Below are positions 24,623 to 34,286 of a DNA stretch of 44,636 nucleotides, one piece after another. The notes beneath the pieces were generated by a model. It saw only the letters and a program-made list of their open reading frames with translations, searched no databases and was not told where the DNA came from. The stretch is from Bacteroidaceae bacterium (GTDB lineage Bacteria; Bacteroidota; Bacteroidia; Bacteroidales; Bacteroidaceae), in the NCBI GenBank assembly GCA_017651245.1, contig JAGCDQ010000035.1, forward strand, positions 1-44,636. The letters are read 5' to 3'. Positions within the stretch are counted from its first letter, which is position 1; each line of letters begins with the position of its first letter. The translations under genes and the position numbers were made by a program.

Positions 24623-25939
24623 ATGAAAGTACTTAAGTTTGGCGGAACATCCGTAGGCACTCCTCAGCGAATGAAGGATGTCGTAAAACTCATCACTGAC
24701 GGTGAGCAGAAGATTGTTGTTCTCTCAGCTATGTCGGGCACAACCAACTCACTGGTGGAAATCTCTGACTATCTCTACAAAAAGAACCCAGAAGGTGCGA
24801 ACGAAACCATCAACGCATTGGAGAAGAAATATAAGAAGCATGTGGACGAACTCTACACCACCGATGAAATGAAGCAGAAGACTCTTCAGTTCATGAAGGA
24901 GGAGTTTGAATACCTGCGCTCTTTCACCAAGGGCATCTTCACGATGTTCGAGGAGAAAATCATCGTGGCTCAAGGTGAAATCATCTCCACCAACATGGTG
25001 ACGAACTACCTCATCGAACAGGGTTACAATGCCATGTTGATTCCTGCCTTGGAGTTCATGCGCACAGACAAGAACTCTGAGCCTGACCTCGAGTATATCC
25101 GTGAGAAAATCAAGGTGCAGCTTGACGAGAACCCTGGCAAGGAAATCTACATCACACAGGGTTTTATCTGCCGCAACGCTTACGGCGAGGTGGACAACCT
25201 GCAACGTGGCGGTTCTGACTACACAGCATCACTGATTGGTGCTGCAGTGGGTGCATCAGAAATCCAGATTTGGACCGATATTGATGGTATGCACAACAAC
25301 GACCCACGCTTTGTGGAGAACACTTCTCCTGTCAATCATCTGCACTTCGAGGAGGCTGCCGAACTGGCATACTTCGGTGCGAAGATCCTGCACCCAACAT
25401 GTGTGCAGCCAGCCAAGTATGCAGGCATTCCTGTGAAGTTGCTCAACACGATGGATCCAACGGCTCCAGGCACCGTCATCAGCAACGAGACTGAACGTGG
25501 AAAGATTAAGGCTGTGGCTGCCAAAGACAACATCACTGCGATCAAGATCACTTCTTCACGCATGCTGTTGGCATATGGTTTCTTGCGCAAGGTGTTCGAA
25601 ATCTTCGAATCGTACAAGACTTCCATCGACATGATTGCCACTTCAGAAGTGGGCGTGAGCGTGTCTATCGACAATATCACAAACCTTGATGCCATCGTGA
25701 ACGAACTGAAGAAATTTGGTCATGTGCATGTGGACAAGGATATGTGCATCATTTGTGTGGTGGGTGATCTCGATGCTGAGAACGTTGGTTTCGAAAGCAA
25801 GGCTACAGAGGCACTCAAGGAAATACCTGTCCGCATGATTTCCTACGGAGGTTCGAACCACAACATCTCCTTCCTCATCTCTGCAGATGACAAGAAGAAG
25901 GCACTTCAATCACTCAGTGACCATCTGTTTAACGAATAA
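24623..25939 (+). CDS. lysC: Aspartate kinase (monofunctional)
   Basis: Phosphorylates aspartate, the entry step to lysine/DAP, threonine and methionine. The protein has 438 residues. The kinase domain begins with KVLKFGGTSVGTPQRM and includes QGFICRNAYGEV, RGGSDYTASLIGAAVGA and WTDIDGMHNNDPR. The C-terminal third holds two ACT domains (from about 300) that usually mediate feedback control by end-product amino acids. It is not fused to homoserine dehydrogenase. Being followed by lysA in the same unit suggests that this isozyme serves the lysine/DAP branch. Confidence 0.96.
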   Translation: MKVLKFGGTSVGTPQRMKDVVKLITDGEQKIVVLSAMSGTTNSLVEISDYLYKKNPEGANETINALEKKYKKHVDELYTTDEMKQKTLQFMKEEFEYLRSFTKGIFTMFEEKIIVAQGEIISTNMVTNYLIEQGYNAMLIPALEFMRTDKNSEPDLEYIREKIKVQLDENPGKEIYITQGFICRNAYGEVDNLQRGGSDYTASLIGAAVGASEIQIWTDIDGMHNNDPRFVENTSPVNHLHFEEAAELAYFGAKILHPTCVQPAKYAGIPVKLLNTMDPTAPGTVISNETERGKIKAVAAKDNITAIKITSSRMLLAYGFLRKVFEIFESYKTSIDMIATSEVGVSVSIDNITNLDAIVNELKKFGHVHVDKDMCIICVVGDLDAENVGFESKATEALKEIPVRMISYGGSNHNISFLISADDKKKALQSLSDHLFNE

Positions 25940-25943
25940 AAAT

Positions 25944-27107
25944 ATGGGCATAGATTTAAATATGGAAAGGCTTGCGAATATCCGCACGCCTTTCTACTAT
26001 TACGACACAAACATCCTGCGTCAGACGCTCGACGCCATCAACGCAGAAATCAAGAAACACGACAACTATTTTGTCCACTACGCAGTAAAGGCTAACGCCA
26101 ACATGAAGGTGCTGGGCATCATCAATGAGGGGGGCTTCGGCATTGACTGTGTGTCAGGTGGCGAAATAGAGCAAGTGCTCAAAGCAGGTTTCCCTGCCAA
26201 CAAGATTGTCTTTGCAGGAGTGGGCAAAAGCGATTGGGAAATCGAGTTGGGACTCGACAAGGACATTTTCTGCTTCAATGTGGAGAGTATTCCTGAATTA
26301 GAAGTCATCAACGAGATTGCCGCCAAGAAGGGAAAGGTTGCCACAGTGTGCTTCCGCATCAATCCCAACGTAGGTGCTCACACGCACGCCAACATCACCA
26401 CAGGTTTAGCTGAGAACAAGTTCGGCATCGACATGCAAGATATGGAGATGGTGATTCGTCTGGCACAAGGCATGAAGAACGTGCAGTTCAAGGGATTGCA
26501 TTTCCACATCGGTTCCCAGATTCTGGAGATGGATGACTTCATCGCCCTCGCTCACCGCATCAACGACTTGCAAGACCAACTAGAGGCGGCTGGCATCAAG
26601 ATTGAGATTGTGAATGTAGGTGGCGGTCTTGGCATCGACTACTCAAATCCACAAGGCAACCCTATCCCCAATTTCAAGGACTACTTTGCCGTGTATGACA
26701 AGTACCTCAAACTGCGTCCAGGACAAAGTGTTCACTTCGAACTCGGTCGTGCCGTCGTAGGTCAGTGTGGTGCCCTTATCACCAAGGTTCTTTATGTGAA
26801 GGAGAACGCCATCAAGAAGTTCGCGATTGTAGATGCTGGTTTCACTGACCTCATCCGTCCAGCTCTCTACGATGCACACCATAAGATTGTCAACATCACC
26901 AGTAACACGACAGAGACAGACACCTACGATGTGGTGGGTCCCATCTGCGAGTCATCCGATGTCTTCGACAAAGACATTCCTTTGGCAAAGACCAAACGTG
27001 GTGATCTCATCGCTCTTCTCTCGGCAGGTGCTTACGGTGAAATTATGGCATCAAGTTACAACTGTCGTAGAATTCCTGAGGGTTACACCAATGAAGAATT
27101 GCAATAA
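25944..27107 (+). CDS. lysA: Diaminopimelate decarboxylase
   Basis: A PLP enzyme that makes lysine from meso-diaminopimelate. The chosen ATG (25944) lies 4 bases after the lysC stop and gives 387 residues; an ATG at 25962 is also possible, while an in-frame ATG at 25887 lies inside lysC. The PLP-binding Lys is residue 49 in VHYAVKANANMKVL. HIGSQI, the Gly-rich phosphate loop NVGGGLGIDY and the Cys of VGPICESSD, which contributes to the partner active site of the dimer, are present. A terminator follows. Confidence 0.96.
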   Translation: MGIDLNMERLANIRTPFYYYDTNILRQTLDAINAEIKKHDNYFVHYAVKANANMKVLGIINEGGFGIDCVSGGEIEQVLKAGFPANKIVFAGVGKSDWEIELGLDKDIFCFNVESIPELEVINEIAAKKGKVATVCFRINPNVGAHTHANITTGLAENKFGIDMQDMEMVIRLAQGMKNVQFKGLHFHIGSQILEMDDFIALAHRINDLQDQLEAAGIKIEIVNVGGGLGIDYSNPQGNPIPNFKDYFAVYDKYLKLRPGQSVHFELGRAVVGQCGALITKVLYVKENAIKKFAIVDAGFTDLIRPALYDAHHKIVNITSNTTETDTYDVVGPICESSDVFDKDIPLAKTKRGDLIALLSAGAYGEIMASSYNCRRIPEGYTNEELQ

Positions 27108-27131
27108 TGAACACAAAAACGTCATATCAAC

Positions 27132-27168
27132 AAAGAGAGCATATCCGTCAATTGGATGTGCTCTTTTT
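27132..27168 (+). terminator. Rho-independent terminator after lysA
   Basis: An 11-bp stem with one G-T pair (27136-27146 with 27154-27164, loop of 7), followed by a T run. It closes the his-lys unit and lies about 90 bases before the glmS promoter. Confidence 0.88.
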
Positions 27169-27254
27169 GTGACATTTCGTCACGAGAAATCATATTTTCA
27201 CTTTCAATTATAAAAAATATCAAGGAAAATAATGATAAAAAGAGAATTATTCCG

Positions 27255-27262
27255 TACCTTTG
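27255..27262 (+). promoter_or_regulatory. -7 box of the glmS promoter
   Basis: TACCTTTG, about 24 bases before the glmS ATG. The -33 region is only AT-rich. There is no room for a glmS ribozyme. Confidence 0.6.
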
Positions 27263-27285
27263 CACAAACAAAATGAAATGCTATC

Positions 27286-29130
27286 ATGTGTGGAATTGTA
27301 GGATATTTAGGTAAACGTAGTGCCTACCCTGTTTTGATTAAGGGACTTAAGCGTTTGGAATACAGAGGTTATGACAGTGCAGGAGTGGCTCTCCTGACTG
27401 AAAATGGAGATTTGAGGATATATAAGACCAAGGGAAAGGTGGCAGACTTGGAGGCTTATGCTGCTGACAAAGATATCACAGGAACCGTCGGCATCGCCCA
27501 CACTCGTTGGGCAACACACGGAGAACCTAATTCTACAAATGCCCACCCACACATCTCTTACACGGGCAATTTGGCAATTATCCATAACGGCATCATCGAG
27601 AACTATGCTGTGCTGAAAAAACAATTGCAGGAACACGGCATCGAGTTCAAGAGCAATACTGACACTGAAGTGTTGGTACAATTAATAGAATATGTACGCA
27701 CGAAGAAGAATGTGGACTTGCTTACGGCGGTTCGCCTCGCTTTACGTTCTGTGATTGGTGCGTATGCCATCGCCATTCTCGATAAAGATGACCCAGACCA
27801 AATCATTGCGGCTCGAAAGAGTAGCCCGTTGGTGGTAGGTATTGGCGAAGATGAATTCTTCTTGGGTTCGGATGCCAGCCCTATCATTGAATACACAGAC
27901 AAAGTAATCTATCTGGACGATAAGGACATCGCCGTCATCCGTCGCGGCAAAGAGGTTGAAGTGGTCGATTTCAACAACGAAAAGATGGAACATGAGGTGA
28001 CGAAGGTGGACCTCAACCTGGCACAGATAGAGAAAGGTGGTTTCCCTCATTTCATGTTGAAGGAAATCTTTGAACAGCCCGATTGCCTGAAAGACTGTAT
28101 GAGAGGTCGTGTGAACGTGGAAGCAAACAATGTGGTGCTTTCAGCCATCATCGACTATCGGAAGCAGCTCATCAACCCACGCCGCATCATCATTGTGGCA
28201 TGTGGAACTTCTTGGCATGCAGGCTTGATTGGCAAACAGCTGATTGAAGACTTCTGCCAGATTCCAGTCGAAGTGGAATATGCCAGTGAGTTCCGTTACA
28301 GCAAGCCTGTCATCAACGACCAAGATGTTGTCATTGCCATCAGTCAGTCGGGTGAGACAGCCGACACATTGGCTGCCATCGAACTGGCAAAAAGCAAGGG
28401 TGCATTCATTTATGGTATCTGCAACGCCATTGGCTCCAGCATACCACGTGCCACCCATACAGGTTCATACATCCATGTGGGACCAGAAATCGGCGTGGCT
28501 TCCACCAAGGCATTCACGGGTCAGGTGACTGTGCTCACAATGCTGTCTTTGGCGTTGGGAAAAGAAAGAGGAACAATTGACAATGTGCGCTATACAAACG
28601 TGTTGAAAGCCTTGAATGAGATTCCTGACAAGATGGAACAACTGCTCAAGCTGAGTGATGACATCAAGGATATCAGTCGCATCTTCACCTATGCACACAA
28701 CTTCCTCTATCTGGGTCGTGGATACAACTACCCAGTGGCACTGGAAGGTGCATTGAAACTGAAAGAAATCTCATACATCCATGCAGAGGGCTATCCCGCT
28801 GCGGAGATGAAACATGGTCCTATCGCGCTGATAGATGATGAGATGCCTGTGGTGGTGGTGGCCACAAAGAATGTGCTCTACGAGAAGGTGGTCAGCAACA
28901 TTCAGGAAATCAAGGCACGTAAAGCCCGTGTCATTGCCATCGTCAGCGAGGGTGACGAAACCATCCGCAAGATGGCAGATGCAGTCATTGAACTGCCACA
29001 CACAGAGGAATGCCTCGAGCCACTCTTGGCATCGATTCCATTACAGATGCTCGCCTATTATATCGCTGTGGCGAAGGGTAAGGATGTGGATCAACCAAGA
29101 AACTTGGCGAAATCAGTGACAGTGGAATAA
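27286..29130 (+). CDS. glmS: Glutamine--fructose-6-phosphate aminotransferase (isomerizing)
   Basis: Makes glucosamine-6-phosphate for cell-wall and lipopolysaccharide synthesis. The protein has 614 residues. After removal of Met, Cys2 (MCGIVGYLG) is the catalytic nucleophile of the glutaminase domain; RGYDSAG, HTRWATHG and HNGIIENY are typical of this domain. Two SIS sugar-isomerase domains follow (about 290-420 and 460-600: ACGTSWHAGLIGKQL; ISQSGETADTLAA; LGRGYNYPVALEGALKLKE). The C-terminus is the conserved AKSVTVE. Complete. It leads a probable unit with carA, carB and trmD. Confidence 0.98.
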   Translation: MCGIVGYLGKRSAYPVLIKGLKRLEYRGYDSAGVALLTENGDLRIYKTKGKVADLEAYAADKDITGTVGIAHTRWATHGEPNSTNAHPHISYTGNLAIIHNGIIENYAVLKKQLQEHGIEFKSNTDTEVLVQLIEYVRTKKNVDLLTAVRLALRSVIGAYAIAILDKDDPDQIIAARKSSPLVVGIGEDEFFLGSDASPIIEYTDKVIYLDDKDIAVIRRGKEVEVVDFNNEKMEHEVTKVDLNLAQIEKGGFPHFMLKEIFEQPDCLKDCMRGRVNVEANNVVLSAIIDYRKQLINPRRIIIVACGTSWHAGLIGKQLIEDFCQIPVEVEYASEFRYSKPVINDQDVVIAISQSGETADTLAAIELAKSKGAFIYGICNAIGSSIPRATHTGSYIHVGPEIGVASTKAFTGQVTVLTMLSLALGKERGTIDNVRYTNVLKALNEIPDKMEQLLKLSDDIKDISRIFTYAHNFLYLGRGYNYPVALEGALKLKEISYIHAEGYPAAEMKHGPIALIDDEMPVVVVATKNVLYEKVVSNIQEIKARKARVIAIVSEGDETIRKMADAVIELPHTEECLEPLLASIPLQMLAYYIAVAKGKDVDQPRNLAKSVTVE

Positions 29131-29175
29131 TAAGTTATAAGCGCAATAAGATTTATAAAACTCTCAAACAACAAA

Positions 29176-30270
29176 ATGAAAAACGTAACACTTCTTTTAG
29201 AAGACGGCACAACCTTCCACGGAAAATCTTTCGGTTACGAAAAACCAGTGGCAGGTGAGGTGGTCTTCAATACTGCCATGATGGGCTATCCAGAGAGTTT
29301 GACCGACCCATCGTATGCAGGTCAGATGATGGTGCTCACCTACCCTCTTGTCGGTAACTATGGTGTGCCATCCTTTAGCATAGAGTCCAACGGAATCGCC
29401 ACCTTCATGGAAAGTGAGAAAATCCACGCTGAAGCTATCATCGTGAGCGATTACAGCACTCAATATTCACATTGGAATGCCAAAGAGAGTCTTGCTGATT
29501 GGCTGAAACGCGAGCAAGTGCCGGGCATTACGGGTATCGATACACGCCACCTCACCAAAGTGTTGCGTGAGCATGGTGTGATGATGGGCAAGATTCTTTT
29601 TGACGACGAACCCGACAACATCCCCACAGCACAATACGAGGGAGTGAATTATATTGCCAAGGTTTCATGCAAGGAAGTGATTCGTTATCAGAGCACTCAG
29701 GCTTCTGCAAAGAAGGTTATCTTAGTGGATTGTGGTGTGAAAAACAACATCATCCGCTGCTTGCTCAAACGAGGCGTTGAAGTTATTCGTGTTCCTTGGA
29801 ACTATGATTTCAACACGCTTGAGTTCGACGGTCTTTTCCTCGCTAATGGTCCTGGTGACCCTGACACTGCTGTAGAAACGGTAGAACACATCAGGCAGTT
29901 CCTGACCACAGAATCGGCAAAGGGCAAAGTACGTCCTTGCATGGGTATCTGCATGGGTAACCAATTGCTCTCCAAAGCGGCAGGTGCCACTATCTATAAG
30001 CTAAAATATGGACACCGCTCGCACAACCAACCTGTGCAGCAAGTGGGTACGCAACGCTGTTTCATCACGTCGCAGAATCACGGATACGCAGTGGACAGCA
30101 AGACCTTACCCAATGAATGGGAACCACTCTTCGTCAACATGAATGATGGTTCGAACGAGGGTATCCGTCACAAGAAGTATCCTTGGTTCTCTGCACAGTT
30201 CCATCCAGAAGCAGCCAGTGGTCCTGTCGATACAGAATTCCTTTTTGATGATTTTGTGAAACTCCTTTAA
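29176..30270 (+). CDS. carA: Carbamoyl-phosphate synthase small subunit
   Basis: The glutaminase subunit that passes ammonia to CarB. The protein has 364 residues. It has the CarA-specific N-terminal domain (LLLEDGTTFHGKSFG; FNTAMMGYPESLTDPSYAGQ) and a class I amidotransferase domain with Cys259 in GICMGNQLL, plus the downstream His and Glu in AQFHPEAASGP. It starts 45 bases after glmS and ends 11 bases before carB. Carbamoyl phosphate feeds pyrimidine and arginine synthesis. Confidence 0.97.
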   Translation: MKNVTLLLEDGTTFHGKSFGYEKPVAGEVVFNTAMMGYPESLTDPSYAGQMMVLTYPLVGNYGVPSFSIESNGIATFMESEKIHAEAIIVSDYSTQYSHWNAKESLADWLKREQVPGITGIDTRHLTKVLREHGVMMGKILFDDEPDNIPTAQYEGVNYIAKVSCKEVIRYQSTQASAKKVILVDCGVKNNIIRCLLKRGVEVIRVPWNYDFNTLEFDGLFLANGPGDPDTAVETVEHIRQFLTTESAKGKVRPCMGICMGNQLLSKAAGATIYKLKYGHRSHNQPVQQVGTQRCFITSQNHGYAVDSKTLPNEWEPLFVNMNDGSNEGIRHKKYPWFSAQFHPEAASGPVDTEFLFDDFVKLL

Positions 30271-30281
30271 GACTCAAAGAC

Positions 30282-33200
30282 ATGATGGATTCAAATATTA
30301 AGAAAGTTCTTCTCTTAGGCTCTGGAGCCTTAAAGATTGGTGAAGCTGGTGAGTTTGACTATTCAGGCAGTCAGGCATTGAAAGCATTGAAGGAAGAGGG
30401 CATCGAGACTGTGCTCATCAATCCCAATATCGCTACAGTTCAGACCTCCGAAGGTGTTGCCGACAAGATTTACTTCTTGCCTGTGACGCCGTTTTTCGTA
30501 GAAAAGGTGATCCAAAAGGAGAAGCCACAGGGCATCCTTTTGGCATTCGGTGGACAGACCGCACTCAATTGTGGTGTGGAACTCTATCAGCAGAAAATCC
30601 TTGAGAAATACAATGTAAAGGTGTTAGGCACACCTGTTCAGGCGATTATCGATACAGAAGACCGCGAACTCTTTGTAAAGAAACTGGATGAAATCGAGGT
30701 GAAGACCATCAAGAGTCACGCCTGCGACAATATTGAAGATGCACGTAAAGCTGCTGCAGATCTTGGCTATCCTGTCATCATCCGTGCTGCTTACGCACTT
30801 GGAGGACTTGGTTCTGGCTTCTGCGATACCGAAGAGGAACTGAACAAGTTGGCAGAGAAAGCCTTTTCTTTCTCTCCACAGGTACTCGTGGAGAAGTCGC
30901 TGAAAGGCTGGAAGGAAATTGAGTATGAGGTGGTGCGCGACCGTTTCGACAACTGCATCACTGTCTGCAACATGGAGAACTTCGACCCACTCGGCATCCA
31001 TACGGGCGAGTCAATTGTGATTGCACCATCGCAGACGCTCACCAACAGCGAATACCACAAGTTACGTGCACTCTCCATCAAGATTATTCGCCACATTGGC
31101 ATTGTGGGAGAATGTAACGTACAATATGCTTTTGATCCTGAAAGCGAAGATTACCGTGTGATTGAAGTGAATGCACGCCTTTCACGCTCATCGGCTCTGG
31201 CATCAAAAGCAACAGGCTATCCACTCGCCTTTGTTGCAGCCAAACTTGGATTGGGCTACGGACTCTTTGATTTGAAGAACTCTGTCACCAAGACCACTTC
31301 TGCTTTCTTCGAGCCAGCCCTTGACTATGTGGTGTGCAAGATTCCACGTTGGGACCTCGGTAAGTTCCGTGGTGTTGACCGCGAATTGGGTTCATCCATG
31401 AAATCCGTGGGCGAGGTGATGGCAATTGGTCGTACTTTCGAGGAAGCTATCCAGAAGGGACTCCGCATGATTGGTCAGGGTCTGCATGGCTTTGTGGGCA
31501 ATCATGAATTGTCGATTGACGATGTGGATGCAGCTCTCAAAGCACCAACGGACAAGCGTGTGTTGGTGGTAGAGAAAGCGCTTCACAGTGGATACACTAT
31601 TGACCAGATTCACAACCTCACCAAGATTGACAGGTGGTTCCTTCATAAATTGCAGAACATTCGTAACACGTATGAGGAATTGCAGCAAAAAGGAGCGATT
31701 CAGAATGTGGATGCTGAACTCATGCGTCGTGCAAAGGTGCAGGGTTTCACCGACTTCCAGATTTCTCGTGCTGTAGGTCTCGAAAGCCTAATTGATGCAG
31801 AAATTGCCACTAAGTTGGTGCGTGAATTGCGTAAGCAAATGGGCATTGTCCCTGTGGTGAAGCAGATAGACACTTTGGCTGCGGAGTATCCTGCACAGAC
31901 GAATTATCTGTACCTCACCTATAGCGGTGTGGCTCATGATATCAATTACGAGAACGACCGTAACTCCATCATCGTACTTGGAAGTGGTGCTTATCGTATC
32001 GGTTCAAGTGTGGAGTTCGACTGGTGTGGTGTTCAAGCACTTAACACCATCCGAAAGAATGGATATCGTTCCGTGATGATTAACTATAACCCCGAAACGG
32101 TTTCCACCGACTACGATATGTGCGACCGTCTCTATTTCGATGAATTGACCTTCGAACGTGTCATGGACATCATCGAACTGGAGAACCCACATGGTGTCAT
32201 TGTGTCAACAGGTGGACAGATTCCTAACAACCTCGCCATGCGTCTTGACAGCGAGCGTGTACCCATCCTCGGTACCTCAGCCAAGAGCATCGACAATGCT
32301 GAAGACCGAGACAAGTTCTCTGCAATGTGTGACCGCATCGGTGTGGATCAACCTGCATGGGCAGCATTGACTTCAATGGACGATATCAACCAGTTCATTG
32401 AGAAAGTCGGTTTCCCAGTTTTGGTTCGTCCTTCTTATGTGTTGAGTGGTGCAGCCATGAATGTATGCTCCAACCAAGATGAGTTGGAACGCTTCCTTCA
32501 GTTGGCAGCTAACATTAGCAAGAAACACCCAGTTGTGGTCAGCAAGTTCCACGAACACAACAAGGAGATTGAGATGGATGCTGTGGCAAAGGATGGTGAG
32601 ATTATCGCTTACGCTATCAGCGAGCACATCGAGTTTGCTGGAGTGCACTCTGGTGATGCCACCATTCAGTTCCCTCCACAGAAAATCTATGTGGAGACTG
32701 TGCGTCAAATCAAGAAGGTTTCCAGAAAGATTGCGAAAGAACTGCATATTTCAGGACCCTTCAACATCCAGTTCCTTGCTGAGCAGAATCACTTGCGCGT
32801 GATTGAATGTAACTTGCGTGCTTCACGTTCGTTCCCTTTCGTTTCAAAGGTGTTGAAACTCAACCTCATTGAGTTAGCGACCAAGATTATGTTGGGACTC
32901 CCCTTCGAGCGTCCAGAGAAGAACCTCTTCGAACTTGACTACGTGGGCATCAAAGCATCGCAGTTCTCTTTCAACCGTTTGCAAAAAGCAGACCCTGTGC
33001 TGGGTGTCGATATGGCATCAACAGGTGAGGTGGGATGTATTGGTGACGACACCGCTTCTGCCCTACTCTGTGCCATGCTCTCCGTGGGTCATCGCATTCC
33101 AAAGAAAGGCATTCTTCTTTCCACGGGTCCAGGCAAACAAAAGGCAGACATGCTTCGTGCAGCCCAACAGCTCATAGAACACGGTTACCAACTCTACGCT

Positions 33201-33506
33201 ACAGGTGGAACTTCACGCTATTTGGAAGAGAATGGCATTGCCAACACACTCGTTCATTGGCCCAGCGAAGAAGGTCAACAGCCGCAGGCACTTGACTTGC
33301 TTCACAGCCACGACATCGACATGGTGGTGAACGTGCCTAAGAACCTCTCTGTGGGCGAGTTGACCAACGGCTACAAAATCCGTCGTGCTGCCATCGACCT
33401 CAATATTCCGCTTATCACCAACTCCCGTCTTGCTTCCGCATTCATTGACGCTTTCTGCACAAAGAGTCTCGATGATATCGAAATCAAGTCATGGGGTGAG
33501 TTTTAG
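30282..33506 (+). CDS. carB: Carbamoyl-phosphate synthase large subunit
   Basis: The 1074-residue synthetase subunit with the typical duplicated ATP-grasp architecture. The first half (about 1-400) phosphorylates bicarbonate (LLLGSGALKIGEAGEFDYSG; VIEVNARLSRSSALASKATGYP). An oligomerisation domain lies at about 405-550. The second half (about 555-935) phosphorylates carbamate (IVLGSGAYRIGSSVEFDW; VLVRPSYVLSGAAM). A C-terminal MGS-like allosteric domain follows (LLSTGPGKQKADMLRAAQQL). Adjacent ATGs at 30282 and 30285 are equivalent choices. trmD follows after 15 bases. Confidence 0.97.
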   Translation: MMDSNIKKVLLLGSGALKIGEAGEFDYSGSQALKALKEEGIETVLINPNIATVQTSEGVADKIYFLPVTPFFVEKVIQKEKPQGILLAFGGQTALNCGVELYQQKILEKYNVKVLGTPVQAIIDTEDRELFVKKLDEIEVKTIKSHACDNIEDARKAAADLGYPVIIRAAYALGGLGSGFCDTEEELNKLAEKAFSFSPQVLVEKSLKGWKEIEYEVVRDRFDNCITVCNMENFDPLGIHTGESIVIAPSQTLTNSEYHKLRALSIKIIRHIGIVGECNVQYAFDPESEDYRVIEVNARLSRSSALASKATGYPLAFVAAKLGLGYGLFDLKNSVTKTTSAFFEPALDYVVCKIPRWDLGKFRGVDRELGSSMKSVGEVMAIGRTFEEAIQKGLRMIGQGLHGFVGNHELSIDDVDAALKAPTDKRVLVVEKALHSGYTIDQIHNLTKIDRWFLHKLQNIRNTYEELQQKGAIQNVDAELMRRAKVQGFTDFQISRAVGLESLIDAEIATKLVRELRKQMGIVPVVKQIDTLAAEYPAQTNYLYLTYSGVAHDINYENDRNSIIVLGSGAYRIGSSVEFDWCGVQALNTIRKNGYRSVMINYNPETVSTDYDMCDRLYFDELTFERVMDIIELENPHGVIVSTGGQIPNNLAMRLDSERVPILGTSAKSIDNAEDRDKFSAMCDRIGVDQPAWAALTSMDDINQFIEKVGFPVLVRPSYVLSGAAMNVCSNQDELERFLQLAANISKKHPVVVSKFHEHNKEIEMDAVAKDGEIIAYAISEHIEFAGVHSGDATIQFPPQKIYVETVRQIKKVSRKIAKELHISGPFNIQFLAEQNHLRVIECNLRASRSFPFVSKVLKLNLIELATKIMLGLPFERPEKNLFELDYVGIKASQFSFNRLQKADPVLGVDMASTGEVGCIGDDTASALLCAMLSVGHRIPKKGILLSTGPGKQKADMLRAAQQLIEHGYQLYATGGTSRYLEENGIANTLVHWPSEEGQQPQALDLLHSHDIDMVVNVPKNLSVGELTNGYKIRRAAIDLNIPLITNSRLASAFIDAFCTKSLDDIEIKSWGEF

Positions 33507-33521
33507 AATGATTGACACATC

Positions 33522-34220
33522 ATGCGAATAGATATCATCACCGTTCTGCCAGAACTGATAGAGCCATTCACCCAAGAGAGCATTCTCGGCAGGGCACAGA
33601 AGAAAGGTCTTGCAGAGATACATGTTCACAACTTGCGTGACTACACGACGGACAAGCATCGACGTGTGGATGACTATCCTTTTGGTGGTGCAGCAGGAAT
33701 GCTCATTCAATGCCAGCCATTGGATGCCTGCATCTCTGCTCTGAAGGCAGAACGTGACTACGATGAAATCATCTTCACGGCTCCAGATGGCGAGAAGTTT
33801 GACCAGCCTATGGCAAACGAACTTTCGCTAAAGAAGAACATCATCATCATCTGCGGACATTACAAAGGTATTGATTATCGTATTCGCGAACATCTTATCA
33901 CCCGGGAAGTAAGCATTGGCGATTTTGTGCTGACGGGTGGCGAATTAGCTGCCGCTGTGATGGCAGATGCTATCGTGAGGGTTATCCCAGGTGTGATTGG
34001 TGATGTGGAAAGTGCCCTATCCGATTCTTTCCAGGATAATCTGTTAGAGCCTCCTGTTTATACAAGACCTGCAGAATACCATCCTGTCAGCAGTCCTGAC
34101 GAGACATGGGGCGTTCCAGAGGTGCTGCTTTCTGGACATGAGGCAAAGATTAAAGAATGGGAATACGAACAGGCTTTGGCACGAACGAAAGCGTTGCGAC
34201 CTGACTTACTCGACGAATAA
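33522..34220 (+). CDS. trmD: tRNA (guanine37-N1)-methyltransferase
   Basis: A SPOUT-class enzyme that methylates G37 next to the anticodon and prevents +1 frameshifting. The protein has 232 residues. Landmarks: [16 protein letters not shown] at the N-terminus, [15 protein letters not shown], and the trefoil-knot SAM site [11 protein letters not shown] and [14 protein letters not shown]. It is the last gene of the glmS-carA-carB-trmD run, separated from rimM, rpsP and rplS, with which trmD is often found in other phyla. A bidirectional terminator follows. Confidence 0.97.
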   Translation: MRIDIITVLPELIEPFTQESILGRAQKKGLAEIHVHNLRDYTTDKHRRVDDYPFGGAAGMLIQCQPLDACISALKAERDYDEIIFTAPDGEKFDQPMANELSLKKNIIIICGHYKGIDYRIREHLITREVSIGDFVLTGGELAAAVMADAIVRVIPGVIGDVESALSDSFQDNLLEPPVYTRPAEYHPVSSPDETWGVPEVLLSGHEAKIKEWEYEQALARTKALRPDLLDE

Positions 34221-34235
34221 TACATCTATCATAAC

Positions 34236-34272
34236 AAAGCGGGCTATCTCCAATGGGAAGACAGCCCGCTTT
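34236..34272. terminator. Bidirectional terminator between trmD and the phosphate transporter gene
   Basis: A perfect 10-bp outer stem (34236-34245 with 34263-34272) of GC-rich core and AAA/TTT ends, extended by inner pairing TCTCC/GGGAAGA. It lies between two converging genes. Confidence 0.85.
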
Positions 34273-34286
34273 ACTTTTCCAAGAAC

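Noticed and set aside
27108-27285. glmS ribozyme or other riboswitch ahead of glmS
   Set aside because: The leader after the promoter is only about 20 bases; there is no space for a structured switch.
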